A stretch of DNA of 64,000 bases from Erythrobasidium yunnanense. Taxonomy: Eukaryota > Basidiomycota > Cystobasidiomycetes > Erythrobasidiales > Erythrobasidiaceae. Every line of letters begins with the position of its first letter. Position 1 is the first letter of the stretch. The stretch lies in assembly GCA_001600175.1 (NCBI GenBank), contig BCJC01000002.1, positions 372,001 to 436,000 of the forward strand, read 5' to 3'. The notes beneath the pieces are model-generated. The model made no database searches and was not told the origin of the DNA. It saw only the letters and a program-made list of their open reading frames with translations. The position numbers were made by a program, and so were the translations under genes. Below are positions 1 through 12,700 of the stretch, in pieces.

Positions 1-34
1 AGCAAGATGATATACTGACACACTCATTCTACAG

Positions 35-849
35 CCAAATGAAAGGACTGCTCATCAGCTTGGGCACGTAAGTGCAGCCACGTCCGCCTTGAAAGCCAGC
101 GCTTATAGCAAGATTCTCTACAGGATGCAGATGGCCCGCAAGGTCCCCACAGATAGACCGGACGTCCTGCTCGCTATCAGAGTATCCTACGTCCTCGTCG
201 TCCTCCTCCAAGCGGCCGTCTACTACATTATCAGCTTGAAAATCAAGCAGCGCAACGATACGACGGTTCTTAAGTGGGTTTACGCTCTGTAGCGAATGCA
301 AATCATATACTGACATTCCCTCTGCAGGGTCGTCGAGCCTCCCAAGCCGTTTGCACAGGTGCGACTCTCAGCCTTCGTTTCAAGCTGCAAAGGCTTACTC
401 CATTCTCTCCGGTTTCTACAGAACCCAGCGCCCGGCGAGCCTACAATCACTACCAACAGAGACTATGACTTGCAACAGATCAGCAAGCAGTGGCCAGGAC
501 TCGGGATCGGTCTCGTAATCATGGGTGTCATGCACTTGAAGTTTGGCTATACCCAGCCTCTCCTCCTGCAGAGTATCATGCCTCTCAAGTCGCTGTACGA
601 CAACCCTGAAGTGCAGGTATGCCTGACTCCCTATACCTTTATCTGCTGAATGCGAGCTGATTTGAATGATTCCAGATCTGGCTCCTAGGAAAGAAAGCAG
701 AGGGAGACCTTGCAAGACCTTTCAAAGCTGCACCAGGACTCATGTCTGCTCTCCAAGAAGCCAACAACGCCAGCAACGAAACTGCAAACGATACCACCAC
801 TCCTAAGATCCAGGAGATCGTAGAGGACGAGCCAAAGAAGTCCAAGTAG
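35..849 (+). CDS. PHO88: Pho88/SND3-like ER membrane protein (5' partial)
   Basis: Exons 35-67, 124-273, 328-358, 422-616 and 676-849. Family knowledge: Pho88/Snd3 is a small ER membrane protein, first linked to phosphate uptake and now placed in the SND route that targets proteins to the ER. Seen: the family core is clear, with QMARKVP near the start, the KVVEPPKPF junction, the block RDYDLQQI, then MHLKFGYTQPLLLQSIMPLKS and a final RPFKAAPG. A hydrophobic segment follows the start and a second one lies in the middle. The first exon is missing: base 35 directly follows a ctgac...ctacag acceptor, and the frame before the ATG at 39 reads P-Q, as in the fungal N-terminus MNPQ. The initiator is therefore probably left of the window. 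The second intron uses donor gtgggt. The tail is acidic and low in conservation. Identity is confident. Confidence 0.9.
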
Positions 850-1201
850 ACGGCTTTCTCATACGTTGGAATAGCATGCGATCGCGAAAGCATTGGCTGG
901 TATTCGTTATATAGACAATGGTCGAAGCTTCTACCTCCTCGTCAGATCAGCTTCTCTTTTCTTCTCAGCTAGAATCTGGGAGCAATGCGTACCATTAGCT
1001 GTCGCACTCCTGTCTGGCTTGTCTTTGCCTTTTATCTGATTGTTGACTGGCTCTACACGTGGCAGGTGTCTTTGATCGTACCTTTTCGTCAGTGTGACAG
1101 CGACTTTGACTTTGCCAATTTCACAACGCAAATCTCCTGTGCCAGCGGGCTCTTCTTTGCTTTCCTCTATCCAAAACAACAAAGTCATTTGATATTCAAC
1201 C
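850..1201. other. intergen PHO88 to amylase
   Basis: About 350 bases between two genes on the same strand. It must hold the PHO88 3' end and the amylase promoter. Short open frames here show no family resemblance and I see no repeat or RNA gene. Confidence 0.5.
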
Positions 1202-3595
1202 ATGCCTGACGCTGGATCAAACGATAAGCAGCCTACGCCTGAGAATACGACGCTTTTCCAAGGTATGGTAGATCAGGGCAGCTCGCAGAAGGCTCGCAGA
1301 TCCAGCGCTGATAGTTTGCTACAAGGCTTCGAATGGAATACACCAAAGGTACACTGAACAACCTGGTAGTACTGCTTGCGAACGAGGATCCTGACGTCTG
1401 CCTTTATCAAACAAAGAACCACTGGAAGAGGCTTGAGAAAGTCATCCCGGATCTGAAGGAGATTGGTATCTCCAACGTTTGGGTATGTTACATCAACGGC
1501 ATGAGTACGGCGCAAAGCTGACGGTGTTTGTTTCTGACGTTGTCAGATTCCGCCTGTGCGCTACCTCTCGCCATTAGTCGCTGCAGACGCTGAAAACTGA
1601 TTTATCCTCCTTTCTTCCTCTCTGTTCGTCTCTTCTGCACATAATGTACTATCTCTCCGAATTCTCCAGGCCTGCAAAGGTAGCAACCCGGAAGGAACAG
1701 GTTACGATATCTACGAGCGAGTCGCCGTGCATTCCAATATTATAATGTTACTAATTGATCATCTCAAACAGTCTCTACGACCTTGGTGAATTCGAAGCGA
1801 AAGGCGCTACCCGCACGAAATGGGGCACCAAAGAAGAACTACAGTCTCTATCGAAGAAGGCGAAGGAAGCTGGGATCGGGCTCTACTTCGATGCGTACGC
1901 TTGTCCTCACTTACGCTCGTGCACCTGACCCTCAGCTAATAGGATCTATGTGTGATCTGCACAGCGTGCTGAACCATAAAGCCGGCGCAGACTCGAAGGA
2001 GAAATGCAGAGTCATTGAAGTGGATCAGAATGATAGGAATAAAGAAGTCGGCGAAGGATTTGAGATTGAAGCGTGGCTAGGCTTCGATTTCCCTGGTCGT
2101 AAAGACAAGTACTCCAAGCAGAAATACCAGTATGTACTGATCCTTCGATGGAGCTTGAGCATGTGCTGAGTGGAATACTGTTTGTTTGAACAGCTGGGAA
2201 CACTTTTCTGGAACAGACTATGATGCTGCGAATGATAGGACTGCAATCTTTCGCATCCTAGGCGACCACAAGCACTGGTCGAGCAGCGTCGCAGACGAGC
2301 AGGGTGTACGTCCATCTTTACTATCTATACTTCCAAAATATACAGAGCTGATATAGCTTTGTATTGCCCGCAGAACGCCGACTTCCTCATGTTCGCAGAC
2401 GTCGACTACGCGCATCCTGAAGTCCAAGACGATGTCCTGAACTGGGGTAAATGGGTAGTGAAAGAGCTCGGTCTGAAGGGCGTAAGCTGCACCACCATCT
2501 TATCTTCTCTACTGCCTCCTAACCCAGGCATCTTGCGCAGTTCCGATTTGATGCCGTACAGCATTTCTCGCAGAACTTCACCAACCGATTCGTCGAGATG
2601 TTAGAGAATGAATTTGGAAAAGACAGCCTGTTCTTAGTTGGAGAAGTGTGGGATGGAGATGTCGATAACCTGACAGGATGGCTGGAGACGATGGAGCACA
2701 AGTTCTCGTTATTCGATGCGTGAGTGCGACACATTATGGATGATGGGATCTTGGCTGATTCAGCAACTGTGATAGTGCTCTACTGAACAATTTCGCGAGC
2801 ATGGGCAAGCAGGAGAAGGCGGATCTGCGCAAGGTCTTCGACAAGACACTCACTCAAGCAGCGCCTACCAAGTCTGTCACTGTGAGTTCATTGATATCTC
2901 TCCGTTTGGTCATTCTGCCATGCTGATCTGTCCCTCTCCCGAAGTGCGTACAAAATCACGACACGCAACTCGGCCAGACCGTCGAGACACCCGTCGAAGG
3001 CTTCTTCAAGCCTCTAGCATACGCCTTCATTCTCCTGCGCGTCGATGGCTACCCTACGGTCTTCTACGGTGATCTCTATGGGACGAAAGGCGAGCACCCT
3101 GAGCCCGCTTCGTGCGGCGGCAAGCTTGGCGATCTCGCTCTAGCACGTCACCTCTACTCGTACGGCGAGCTGAACGACTACTGGGACAATCCCAACGTGA
3201 TCGGCTGGGTTCGACGGGGTACATGGGACAAACCCGATGGATTAGCAATCATCATGTCCAATGCGGAAGCTGGTCAGATCCGTATGTTTGTAGGTCTAGA
3301 GCACGTCGGCGAGACATGGACGGATCTTCTCGGTTGGGCAGACAAGAAAGTCAAGATTGACAATGATGGATTCGGGGAATTCGATACGCCTGCTGTGTCC
3401 ATGGCGGTATATGTCAATGAGAAGGCGCAAGGAAGAGAAAGATTCGGCAAGTTTGATGATCAGATTTACAAAGATGACGAGGCGGCCATCGAGCTGGATA
3501 AACAGAAGGAGGAACAGAAGAAAGAGGCTGAGAAGGCGGCTAAGGAGGAAGAGGAGAAGAAGGCGAAGGAGGAGGGAGGTGATAAGAAGGAATAG
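1202..3595 (+). CDS. alpha-amylase, GH13, cytosolic type
   Basis: Eleven exons: 1202-1348, 1417-1482, 1547-1555, 1670-1716, 1772-1894, 1965-2129, 2194-2305, 2374-2481, 2541-2719, 2776-2881, 2945-3595; 570 residues. It should hydrolyse internal alpha-1,4 bonds of glycogen or starch. Seen: LLQGFEWN at the start of the barrel, WIPPACKGS, YDLGEF, the strand-4 Asp in GFRFDAVQH, the general acid Glu in VGEVWDGD and the third Asp in QNHDTQ, so the catalytic triad is intact. There is no signal peptide, which fits the intracellular liquefying type of GH13. Odd points: exon 3 is only 9 nt (Ile-Pro-Pro); the intron 1717-1771 begins with GC, and only that donor joins TYR-Asp to Leu-Tyr-Asp-Leu-Gly in frame; and the C-terminus is a 30-residue Lys/Glu-rich tail not expected in the family. 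Confidence 0.93.
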
Positions 3596-4058
3596 AGTCG
3601 ATGAGACCTGACTGAGGTGGTAGTCCAGGCTCTAAGCCTTAGAGGACGCAACTTAGGCATTTCCCTGCGTAGTCAATCGCATAATTAGACAGTACCGCTA
3701 GAAGACCCATGCGACTAGATGTTATCTCATAGATGTCAGAATTCTTGTTGATTGCAAAAACGGACTATAATCAGCAGACACTCCCGGAGGCATCGACGCG
3801 GACAATGGCACTTCACTTTCAGTACGTCCATCCGCGGAGCATGTGAGACAGAATAGCGTTTGCAATAGCGAGGTTCAGTATAGTTGATACAGCAGCTACA
3901 TTGGTAGTCGAGCAGAAGACGGGCCACTCTTAAGAGTTTTTTGGTGCTTTGTGTACGGAGAGTACGTTCTGTGGATGTTGGCTGAGCACCAGTAAGCTGA
4001 TTATCGCTGTAAAAAGATCTCACCGACAGCGTAGCACCCGGGTTTGGGCTTCATCGGC
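3596..4058. other. convergent intergen
   Basis: About 460 bases between the 3' ends of the amylase gene and the minus-strand zinc-ribbon gene. It should contain both 3' UTRs. No coding or repeat signal was recognised. Confidence 0.5.
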
Positions 4059-4583
4059 TCAGTGTGTGATATTGTGCACGCATCCGTCCCTGCGACTGCA
4101 TCTCTGGTGTCCACAAGGGTCCTGTCGTGCGTGCCGACCCTCTCCGACGATATAGCTGGTCTGACATGTCTCATTCCTGACAAAATTTCCGTGGCGGCCC
4201 CTCAGAAAGTTGGGATTCCAATCGTTCTTGCAACGACAACACTTCCAGTACTTAGGGTTGAAGCTATCGAGGAAGCCTTCGCTGTAGTTCCAGTAAGTAC
4301 GGCATCTGCGACAGTAGGCATGTTCGCAATATCGGCCACTACAGTTTGGGTTGTCTGGCGGAGTGTTACCATCGACGTAATGGCGGAGGACCTGCTCGTG
4401 TTTGCACTCGTGACATTTCCAGATGTTCTTGATGCTTGTCTGATAGAAATGACTGGATCCAGACTGCTGCCTTGTCTGGCGACAGACTGGGCAGGGATCT
4501 CGGAGGGGTATGGAAGGACATCCCTCGTTACGACATTGCCAGCCGGTCCGCTTATACACTAATGGTGGTTGTATCGGAGGCAT
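4059..4583 (-). CDS. small cysteine-rich zinc-ribbon protein
   Basis: Single exon, 174 residues from the Met that starts MPPIQPP. An in-frame Met 32 codons upstream is possible, but a ctgacatcag acceptor-like string lies there, so that stretch is probably leader or intron. I do not recognise a characterised protein. Seen: repeated CxxC-type pairs, including WQCRNEGC, CPVC, WKCHEC, CRRC and WKCCRC, with a Cys/His-rich end (CGHQRC). This would form two or three zinc ribbons. Small fungal proteins with double zinc ribbons of this style are known but lack a defined role. There is no signal peptide or membrane segment. It is transcribed toward the amylase gene. It could act in nucleic-acid or protein binding, but that is a guess. 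Confidence 0.6.
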   Translation of the reverse strand: MPPIQPPLVYKRTGWQCRNEGCPSIPLRDPCPVCRQTRQQSGSSHFYQTSIKNIWKCHECKHEQVLRHYVDGNTPPDNPNCSGRYCEHAYCRRCRTYWNYSEGFLDSFNPKYWKCCRCKNDWNPNFLRGRHGNFVRNETCQTSYIVGEGRHARQDPCGHQRCSRRDGCVHNITH

Positions 4584-5097
4584 ACGGAGACGAGATTTGT
4601 CTGTGAGAAGATTGGCTACTAGCTGCAGGTGCGAAAAGGGGAGCGGTTTGACTGATGTCAGGCGAGCAGAGATAAGCACCTCAAGTGGTAGTGCGGGGCC
4701 AAGATACCTGCGTGTGTGCTGGATTTTGACGTGCGACCCTCCAGCTGTGCACCTTGTAGCTGATGTCAGACTGACATTTGATGGACAAAGGATAGATTGC
4801 TAGCAAACTTGAAGACTTTTTACGGGTAGCATGTGTCTGGCAGGACGGAAGTAGAAGCACTTAGCATGGGCCGTACAGAGCCGGAAGTGCTTGATGTAAG
4901 ATGAATTTGCCGATTCGAAGGATCTGCGAGGATGCCACAAGACAATCGGGAATTTTCAGCATCGTCCGTATGTACAGAGTCTACTGTGGGGGGGAAGACG
5001 AGAAACGAGTCTGGCTACGATGGCGTTACAACAAAGTCAGCACGGCATAAGGGTACAAGGCCAGCAGGGTATCGAGGCCAGAAGTAGATAGCGTGTC
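4584..5097. other. intergen zinc-ribbon gene to NSA2
   Basis: About 510 bases between two minus-strand genes. It holds the promoter of the zinc-ribbon gene and the NSA2 3' UTR. A run of G at about 4988 is the only notable composition. No gene was seen. Confidence 0.45.
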
Positions 5098-5996
5098 TTA
5101 AACCAGTAGAACAGCGTTCTGAGTATGGATGGCAGTTAGTAAGCACGCTCATTTGTCGATCAGTACAAGAGTCGCTCACGATGCACCCATCCATCTCTGG
5201 GTTATTCGTAATCTGACCATACTTTCCCCATACTACCTTTCCACCCGTCGTGACCATTCCCAATTCACTGACATTCACTTCGATAATCGTACCCTTCGTG
5301 AGCACTCCCAACGATGTGTATAGAGGGGACTGAGGATTCTTCTTCACGCCAATGATGGGTAGCTGGAATGTCGCTTTCAACTCTGGATGTGTGACGTTGG
5401 CCTTCTTGTAGCGTAGACCTGTAGGACGAATGAATCGTTCAAGCTTGGGTGGTTTTCGAGTGAAGGATTCGTCGACGAATGTGGCCTGGCGATTCGAGCG
5501 TCAGATTAGGCCTGAAGACACTCGAGGATGTACTCGCCTTTGTAACCATTCTCTTCCATCCCTTCCTCCTCGTCTTTCCCGTCTTGACCACTCTGAACGC
5601 TTCATCTTCTGCAATACCTCTGACCTTGGGCAGCGGCACTGCAAACTTGCCCGCCTTGTCCTTTCTCCTCTGTTTGAGTGCACTCGACAGTACTTTCGCC
5701 TGATTCTGATCCTCCCTATCGAGCAAGTAACTGGGCAATGCTTCTTTGTGCTCGTTTGCGTTCGACGGGGCAGCTTTGACATTTCTCTGATCGTGCGCTT
5801 TGAGCAGTTTGCGCATAGCGACCTTCTCGCTGTATCGCTGCTGATGCAGCAACTTGGCTTTACGGCCATGCAGGGATTGCGCTACGCTGCTCGATTTGTG
5901 AGCTTCTCGAGCTTTGCGCTTTCGAGTACGCTCTTCGTGATCCAGACGCCGTCCATGCTGCTTGGTATGTCGCTCAATATGCTCGTTCTGAGGCAT
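5098..5996 (-). CDS. NSA2: ribosome biogenesis protein NSA2
   Basis: Exons 5538-5996, 5180-5485 and 5098-5118; 261 residues, the same length as the yeast protein. NSA2 (an S8e-like protein) is needed for 27S rRNA processing and 60S assembly in the nucleolus. Seen: the start [10 protein letters not shown], a very basic first half, [12 protein letters not shown], then the conserved C-terminal half with [39 protein letters not shown] and the end NAVLLV. The last coding exon is only 21 nt including the stop. The first intron, 5486-5537, starts with GC (donor gcgagt): only this splice gives [16 protein letters not shown] in frame, as the family demands. The start is the family start, so it is secure. 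The gene is divergent from the DUF1765 gene. Confidence 0.95.
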
Positions 5997-6728
5997 CGCG
6001 GTCGATTATTGGGAATGGGTGGTAGAGAGCTGAGCCGGAGAGGGCAAAATTTGCCCTCAGCCCGTACCGTACACTGATTTACGGCAACTCAGGCAGCGTT
6101 CAGAGATGAATATATTGCGATATTGAAGATGTGTGTATCTGGCTGTTGAGGTCGTCTACATGAAATCGACTGCCTGCAGCTTTGAAAACCAGCTTTAATC
6201 GCTTCGACTCTTTTCTTCTTCTTTCAAGCGGTTCATATTGAGCTGAAGTCGACTATGCGTTTACACGCATCTAATTCCGACAAAGCCTGCATTCTTCCAA
6301 ACGGCGTGCTGATCATCGACTTCAATGCAAAGACCCGTCGCCGGCATCGAGCTTTCCCGCTGAAGCGCTCAATTTCCATAGGATTGTTTCACAGCTAGGC
6401 TAGCTGTCTGCAAGATGAAGCGACGATGCACCTTCCCGTCAAAAGGTCACGTTATTATGCTGTCTGGGCGAACGGACCTCCTGCCCAAAGCAACGGACAG
6501 CCAAAAGCATGCGGGCTGTCGGTGTTGCTGAAGGCAGCAGTCCCGAAGGCAGCGCGACGAGACTGATGCTTCTTGACTGACCAACGCAACCTGTGGAAGA
6601 GATAGTATCGTACTTGAAGAGCAGCTGCAACGTCGGAAAGGTGACGCTCGAGAAGGGCCAGCGCGCTAAAGAAGAGGCGGTAGTCGCAAGGCAGTCGCAT
6701 GGACCAGCAGAATTCTTGATAACCACCC
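5997..6728. other. divergent intergen NSA2 / DUF1765
   Basis: About 730 bases between two divergent starts, so it serves as promoter for both genes. Minus-strand open frames at 6439-6762 are low in complexity and not convincing. No TATA box or repeat stands out. Confidence 0.5.
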
Positions 6729-9700
6729 ATGAACTCCCACTATAACGTCGACAAACGGTCATCGTTCTACCTACTCTGGCTCGGCCGCCTCGTCTTCATC
6801 GACATCGCATGAAGGGCAGAATTGGCATCAACAACAACAGCAGCAAGCGCGAATCGCAAACGGGCTCGCAAACACGGGAAGTCTGCTCTTGAAGCGACCT
6901 TTGTCCCTCAGCAATCTGCTGCAATCGCACAATCCGACTGCTGTTCCTTCAGCACCTTACAAGCCTCAGCTCGCAAACGGCACCTTCCCGACATCTTCCA
7001 ATTCAGCTCCCATTATTCCTCCTTGTCCATCGCAGTCGTCAACATCGTTCGCAGCTCAGCAGTATACATCTGGCAGCGGTGATCTCGTTCAATCGCCAAC
7101 GGGTTCAGTACAGTCGTTCGGGAGCACCTCGACAGGCTCGACAGTAAACGTCAACGCTACATCTCTGGGTGTCGCAAACAAGGTCATACTGCCTACAAAC
7201 GAGCATGGAGTCCGCCAGCGTATAAACATTGTTCCTGCAACTAGGCTGGCCGCGGGCGGCAGTCGGCCCTCAAGCACGCATAGCACGTCGCTGCTGTCGC
7301 ATCCCAGTTACTACCACTCAGAAAGCGAGTCAGAATCAGTAGCAGGAACGGCAGACCAACAGCGGAAGAAGAAGAATCGGCAAAGCAACCTTAGCTTGCT
7401 CAGCACTGCGTCCTCCAGCTCATCGCATTACCATCCGCGAGGCCTTTTCCAGGAGAACATGACTAGCCATAGCTTGCGAAGCGTCTCTGAAGATGCAAGC
7501 ATGCTTTTTAAGCCAGCTTCGCGCTCTGCTTCGCCAGCACCCGTGCTCGATATCCGGACCGCAAGCAGCAACTATGCCTTCCCAGCGAAGCCTCAAGCGC
7601 AGACGCAGAAGTACAATAAGCATCCATCCTACGATCAGACGCCCTCAGATCCCAGGACACCTCAAAAGCTTGCGCATACTTATCATGGCCAAACATTCTC
7701 TGAATCATCTCTAGCTTCTTCCTCCTCTACACATGGCTTGCAGTCCCCATCTGGCGACTCGATGTATCACACGACTCCCGCATCTTCCAAACCTTCGCCT
7801 CACAGCGCTTCCAGCTCGACGTCATTCACGCAGACTAGCAGGATGCATCTTCCAAAGGCTCTTCTACCAGGTGGCTATGACTTTTCACCTACGCCTTCCA
7901 ACAACACGCTCGTCAGTCGCGAGACATACGAAACGGCATCAGCTGGCGATCGATCATACGACAGGAGCGGTAGTCCTGCCCCAAGGATTCTAGGTCATCA
8001 GGACCAGCAGCATCAAGCACATGACTCGGGAAGCTTTGCGTACATGCGCGATAGGTCTGCGAGCGTTCCTAGGACGGTCTCGGACTTTGGCTCTTCCGGC
8101 AGGACGAGCGAAGCAGATGACGAGTCTACATCGAGTAGACCAGCTCTGCCTTCTTCGTCAAATGGCGTGCATCATCAAAGTCAAAGTAGCAGTCAGAGCG
8201 GGCATTCCATCAGCAATAATCGTCAGCCGGAAGCTAAGCGTAGTGAAAGTCGATTACGGAAGAGCGAAGATAGCGGAGAGGATACTGAAGAAGAAGATGT
8301 TGCGCCTCTCGTTAGTCCCATCCCGCCAAAGCTGGATATGGATTTCGGAATGTCCTCGTTCAGCCTGGAGATCGATTTCGGCGAGTCCTTCTCGAGCGAC
8401 AAGCTAAACGCAGGCCTTTCAAGTAGTGATACCCAGAGCAGCGGCGGAGGAGGCTTCTTGTCATCTTTTTCGTCGTCAAGCCCTTTTGCGACTTCGAAAA
8501 GCGCCCCCGACTTCTTGTCGAGATCCTTCGATTCCACTCCATTTAATGCTATACCTCCAATAGCCTCTACCTCTACTTCAGCACTCAAGCCAGTCATCAA
8601 GCCAGATGCGTCCAAGAAGCAGGAAAGCGCTTCGGAAGCCAGGCCAGGTTCAGGACAATATGATCTCGGTCTAGGATGGGGCTTCCCTTCAACCAAGCGG
8701 ATCTCTCAGACTGTCGCTAGTCCGGAACAGCAATCAAACACTAGCGTCGATCCTACGCCTTCCCTCTTATCAGCTAGCACACTTAAGGGCAATGACACGG
8801 ATACCACGCCTAAAGCCTCAACGTCACCCGCAGCTGCTACGTCAAGCATGTCCTTTACGCCTCTCCAGCAATTGAAGCAGTCTTCGCCTCTTCAGCAACT
8901 TCAGTTCGCAGCTGGAAGTATCGCAAAAGAGGATCATAGTGCCGAATCTATGCGAGATGCTCTACAAGCTGGTCTCAGATCTCGGTCTTCGTCTGCTGCT
9001 TCATCCTTGGGAAACCAGGCCTCTTTCGAGGATAAGCTCAACAAGCTACAGCAACGCTCAGATACTCCGCTCAGCTTCACTTCAAGCCAATTCTCCAGAC
9101 CTGCTAGCAGCTTGTTAGACGCAAACGGGTCTAGACAGCTCAACGCAGACACAAGGGAAGGAGAAAGCAAGCGGACGACAATGTCTAGCGGCGAGCACCA
9201 GGCTCAGACACCTAGCGGTACATCAGGGAAGGCTTCGACACAGAAGCTGCGACCGAACTTCGCAAATGGCAGCCTTAATTCTGCTAGACTCAGCATGAAC
9301 AAGAACCTCCCGCCTGTACCACCTCAAGAGTCCGCCGAGCCTGGAACTTCAGCTGGCCATTCCTCGAGACCTTCTCTGACGCAGCTACGTCTACAAGACA
9401 AGCAGTCTGCCGAAGCCGCTGCTTTGGCAAGGCCCGCACCTAATCGGACAAGAAGTGACAGCTCAGCTTCTTCAAATTCGACTGCATCCGCTACACGGCC
9501 TTTCCAATTACGTCAAGATGGTACGCAGCCGCCAAGTGTGCATACTAGGTCTCGCAGCTCGACTTTAGACCGTCAACTACCTCAACAGACTGATCTGTCA
9601 TCTGGACAGGCCTTGAGAGGTCACCATGGATCGTCAGCTAGCGCGCACGGAAAGCTTGAGCTGGTAGACACTGGTAACTCCGCAAAGCCGGCTGCACCTC

Positions 9701-12700
9701 TCCGGCCTCAGGTTAACAAGAAGCACTTGCATCCAAATGGGGAGCTTATTAAGAAAGACCCGGCTACCGAAAAGCTGCTGGTATGCCTTTGTTTGGTAAA
9801 GTGTCTCATGAGATCAACTGACATCGATTTCATCCAGACCTCCGCCGCTACACAGCTTACTACCTGGCTCGAAAGACACCAGTCCCGGGCAATCGACACA
9901 GCGACTCTTGCGAAGCGCTCACGCAGCCCAGACGCGGAAGCTGATGCATCGACAAGCTCAGTCACGGACCTGTCTCGAGATGACGACAGTGCCAATACGT
10001 CGTTCGACCCTAGCACGTCTACTACTATGGCAGCATCTCTTGTGTCTGCACTGAAGGCCATACCTTCGCGGGTCAGTACAGCACAGCTGCTGAACAGAGC
10101 TTCCGAATCAAATAAAGCCACGACGGAAAACAAAGCAGCTTCGGGTGTCCACGCACCTAGCTCATCCTTGTCAGACTCCGATGCTGGTCTGAAGCGGATA
10201 ACGTCCCCGCCTCTGGCAAATCCCGCGCTCGTAGCCGGAGATACCGTCAAGGCTCAATCTGCATCTCAGGTTACGGGCAGAGGTCCAGTCCTTTCTCTCA
10301 AATTGGAAGCTCCACAACCGCTTCGCATACATGCCAAAAAGCCAAGTATAGCTGTAGAGCAGAAGCCTGCGCCGCGACCGAAAGCTGGAGGCGAGCTGCC
10401 ATTCTCGACAGCCTGGCAAGAAATGGAAACGGCATACAAAGCGTGAGTCAGTAATATGGCTGCTTGCAGTGCCGCTGACGTGGTGAATTTACTAGACTAC
10501 TTGATGGCTTGAAGACGCAAGATCCAGATCGCGCACAGCATATACAGACTGTCTTTCTGCCCAAGTTTAAACAGGAAGAGCTGGATGCGTTGCTGCAAGG
10601 CGCGACATTGAGTGACAGGCAGCGGAACCTGCTATATGACTGGTGAGCTCATGAGCATCCTGAATTGAATAAGCGCGGTAGCTAAACGCATACATGGGCA
10701 GGGTGGATGCGCTCTTCGAGGACCTGCAAGGCACGCCGGCCAATCGTGGTGCCTGTCTCGACGGCATAGCCATGGTCATTGAGAGGTAATTGTGTCAGAT
10801 CAGACAATCACATAACAGAGCTGAATTTGTTATGTCAGTCGGCTCATGGTACAAGTCGTCAATGCAGGCACTGCCGAAATGAAGCCTGGCTCCCGGATGG
10901 AAAGGACCGTCGCCACCTTGCTGAACTGGGCAATAGAGAAGCTCAATGGAAAGGCAATCTTTGCAAACACATTAGGTTTCGCCGGAAAGATGCTAGGTAG
11001 GCTATTGATTCCTCGTTAGGTCGGCCATACTAACGGTCGTAAATAGCTGCTGCGTTCTGGCTACTCGAAGGAGTTGGTCACAAGCTATTACGGCTATTGC
11101 CAGCTGTCAAAAGGCAGCATATGGTCAGACTGCTCGCAGAAGCGGGCATCGAAGATTGGTCAATTGACTTGCCATACCTCGACAAGCCGGCGTACTGACT
11201 TGGTCTATATTTCAGCCCTGGTGTGTTTCCATCGCATCTAAGCAACTTGTCATACAGTGGGAACATGACGGCATACGTCAAGCTATTTCCTCCGGTCAAA
11301 ACATCGCAAGATGCGGATAACAGCCTCTACACCGCAAACTTTAAGCAATCTACCAGATCCCAATCAAGTACTGCTGACTCAGCGGAAGACAACATCGATA
11401 TCGAAATGACGGGCAACTGGCTAATCCGATGGACTGCCACGGACTCTGATCTGCCCTTCGCCTTCATGCGAGCGTATCATCGGCAATTATCGAATCACCT
11501 CCCGCTGTACGAGGAAGGTTTACGGCCCCTGACTACGGCTCAGCTGGTCAAGGCCCCTGGCTATCTCTACATTGCAAGCGCTTTGCTGGAAGTATGCGAT
11601 GCTCTGATTCATCGAAATCTTCGGTCTGTAACGACGGTATGTATAGCCTCCCTCTCTCTCTAACAGCATGTTTGGGTAATGACCTTTTCTCCAGATGGCC
11701 CCGTCCAACAGCAATGTGAACGCGAACGAGTCTGCCAATCTGGCGGCAGGCCAGAAACCGAAGGCTCTAGAAGTAGTCAGCAAGCGAGTCGTCCAGACTG
11801 TGTTCGAGGTCGTAGGCGGGTCCCTACAAGCAGGAAGTATCTCAACTTCGCCTCCAGCATTCGCATCTGCTGCCCTCCGCCATAACTTTGGTTGCTCTCT
11901 GGCAACTTGGATCGCTGCAACAACTAAGAAGACATCCATGTACGACACAAGAGGTATATTCGCACTTCTCGATTTAATCGAGGGCCTGATATACAACGTC
12001 TGTGCACCCCCCTTTGAGGAGGACAAAGAGGAAGAGGAGGAAGAATGGCAACCTAGCGAAGTTGGACTAGCTCTCTTCGACACAAAGTTCATCTTGACGT
12101 TCATCAAGCTTATTCTCGGCAAGGCGGACAACACGACTTGTTTACTTCGCACAATCAGCTTTCTATATACCGAATTTCAGACGTAAGTAGCGTTCCGTAA
12201 ACACTTGAAAGTAGCTGAAAAGACTATACAGCTTGTCACTCCGCTCGGCCGATCGCGAGTTCCTATGCGAACAGATCCTTCTGGACGGCGAGATCTTCAA
12301 TAGGCTGTTCCTGTACTACAATGTCGGAGTCAGAGGTATTCCGTTGTCTTGATACAAATACGGGACCTACCTGATTCTTCGATGGTCAGGCTACTTCCTG
12401 CGCTTATTAGTATATCGGCTGGCGCGGCTTGGTAATCCCGAAGATAACAAGAATGCCATTGTACGCGATCCTCGGATATACCACGTTCTACGGGTCTTCG
12501 AAGCACGGTTGGAGAAGATCCGCAAGCGGCATGAGTGAGTTACATACCTCCTCCTCACCTAATCGAGCGACAGCGAGACTGACAGATTCTGTTAGCGAAC
12601 TCGATCCTCTGGATGACTACAGCGACGAAGAAGACGACTTCTATCTGCCGCGAGCTAAGCGTTCGACTATCTGCTCGACGTGGGGTGTCCACGACAAGCC

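Noticed and set aside
11192-11215. A 24-nt intron in the DUF1765 gene
   Set aside because: The same acceptor pairs with donor gtcaat to give a 57-nt intron in the same phase, which fits the normal length here.
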